DNA of 5,688 nt from an uncultured bacterium (GTDB taxonomy: Bacteria; Bacillota_I; Bacilli_A; RF39; UBA660). How positions within the stretch are numbered: position 1 is the first letter of the stretch; each line of letters begins with the position of its first letter. A model generated the notes under the pieces. The model was not told the DNA's origin and searched no databases. It saw only the letters and a program-made list of their open reading frames with translations. A program made the translations under genes and the position numbers. Positions 5,673 to 5,688 of the stretch are shown here, piece after piece. The stretch lies in the NCBI GenBank assembly GCA_900314225.1, contig OMUM01000171.1, positions 1 to 5,688 on the forward strand, read 5' to 3'.

Positions 5673-5688
5673 AATAAATAAATGGTGC

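Noticed and set aside
1..5688. Mobile element, CRISPR array, toxin-antitoxin pair, defence system or riboswitch
   Set aside because: No transposase, repeat-spacer pattern, terminal inverted repeats, paired small genes or long structured leader could be found; all gaps are under 120 bases and are accounted for by promoters, ribosome sites and terminators.

Overview
The window is about three-quarters A+T and carries five complete genes, all on the minus strand and tightly packed: every gap is under 120 bases. Shine-Dalgarno sites are strong and Firmicutes-like, starts include GTG, promoters are of sigma-A type and terminators are short A/T-rich hairpins. Tryptophan is read by TGG and one gene ends in TGA, so the standard bacterial code (11) applies rather than the Mycoplasma code. 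Together with the protein families this suggests an uncultured, host-associated low-GC Bacilli/Clostridia lineage (RF39- or Erysipelotrichia-like). That placement is an inference, not a demonstrated taxonomy.

In transcription order, right to left: a hairpin with a U9 tail at the right edge ends an off-window transcript. Next come an HD-domain phosphohydrolase of the dNTPase/SAMHD1-like fold (4603-5628) and a small second HD-domain hydrolase (3999-4490) that ends inside its own terminator. A family II inorganic pyrophosphatase with an inserted CBS-DRTGG-CBS nucleotide-sensing module (2313-3932) follows, with its own extended -10 promoter. Then come a five-helix PF06541 membrane protein (1541-2233) and a phosphomannomutase/phosphoglucomutase (93-1478) whose stop codon lies in the loop of a terminator. 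A further promoter at the left edge points to the next gene off the window.

Functionally the window is housekeeping-like: phosphosugar interconversion for cell-envelope or storage polysaccharide, pyrophosphate removal under adenine-nucleotide control, and two uncharacterised HD metallohydrolases likely to act on nucleotides or other phosphate esters. I see no mobile element, CRISPR array, complete RNA gene, phage gene or defence island. The most interesting thread is that two HD hydrolases of unknown substrate sit next to a pyrophosphatase whose family is controlled by AMP, ADP, ATP and diadenosine polyphosphates. The genes are probably transcribed as several short units rather than one operon, so this link is a hypothesis only.
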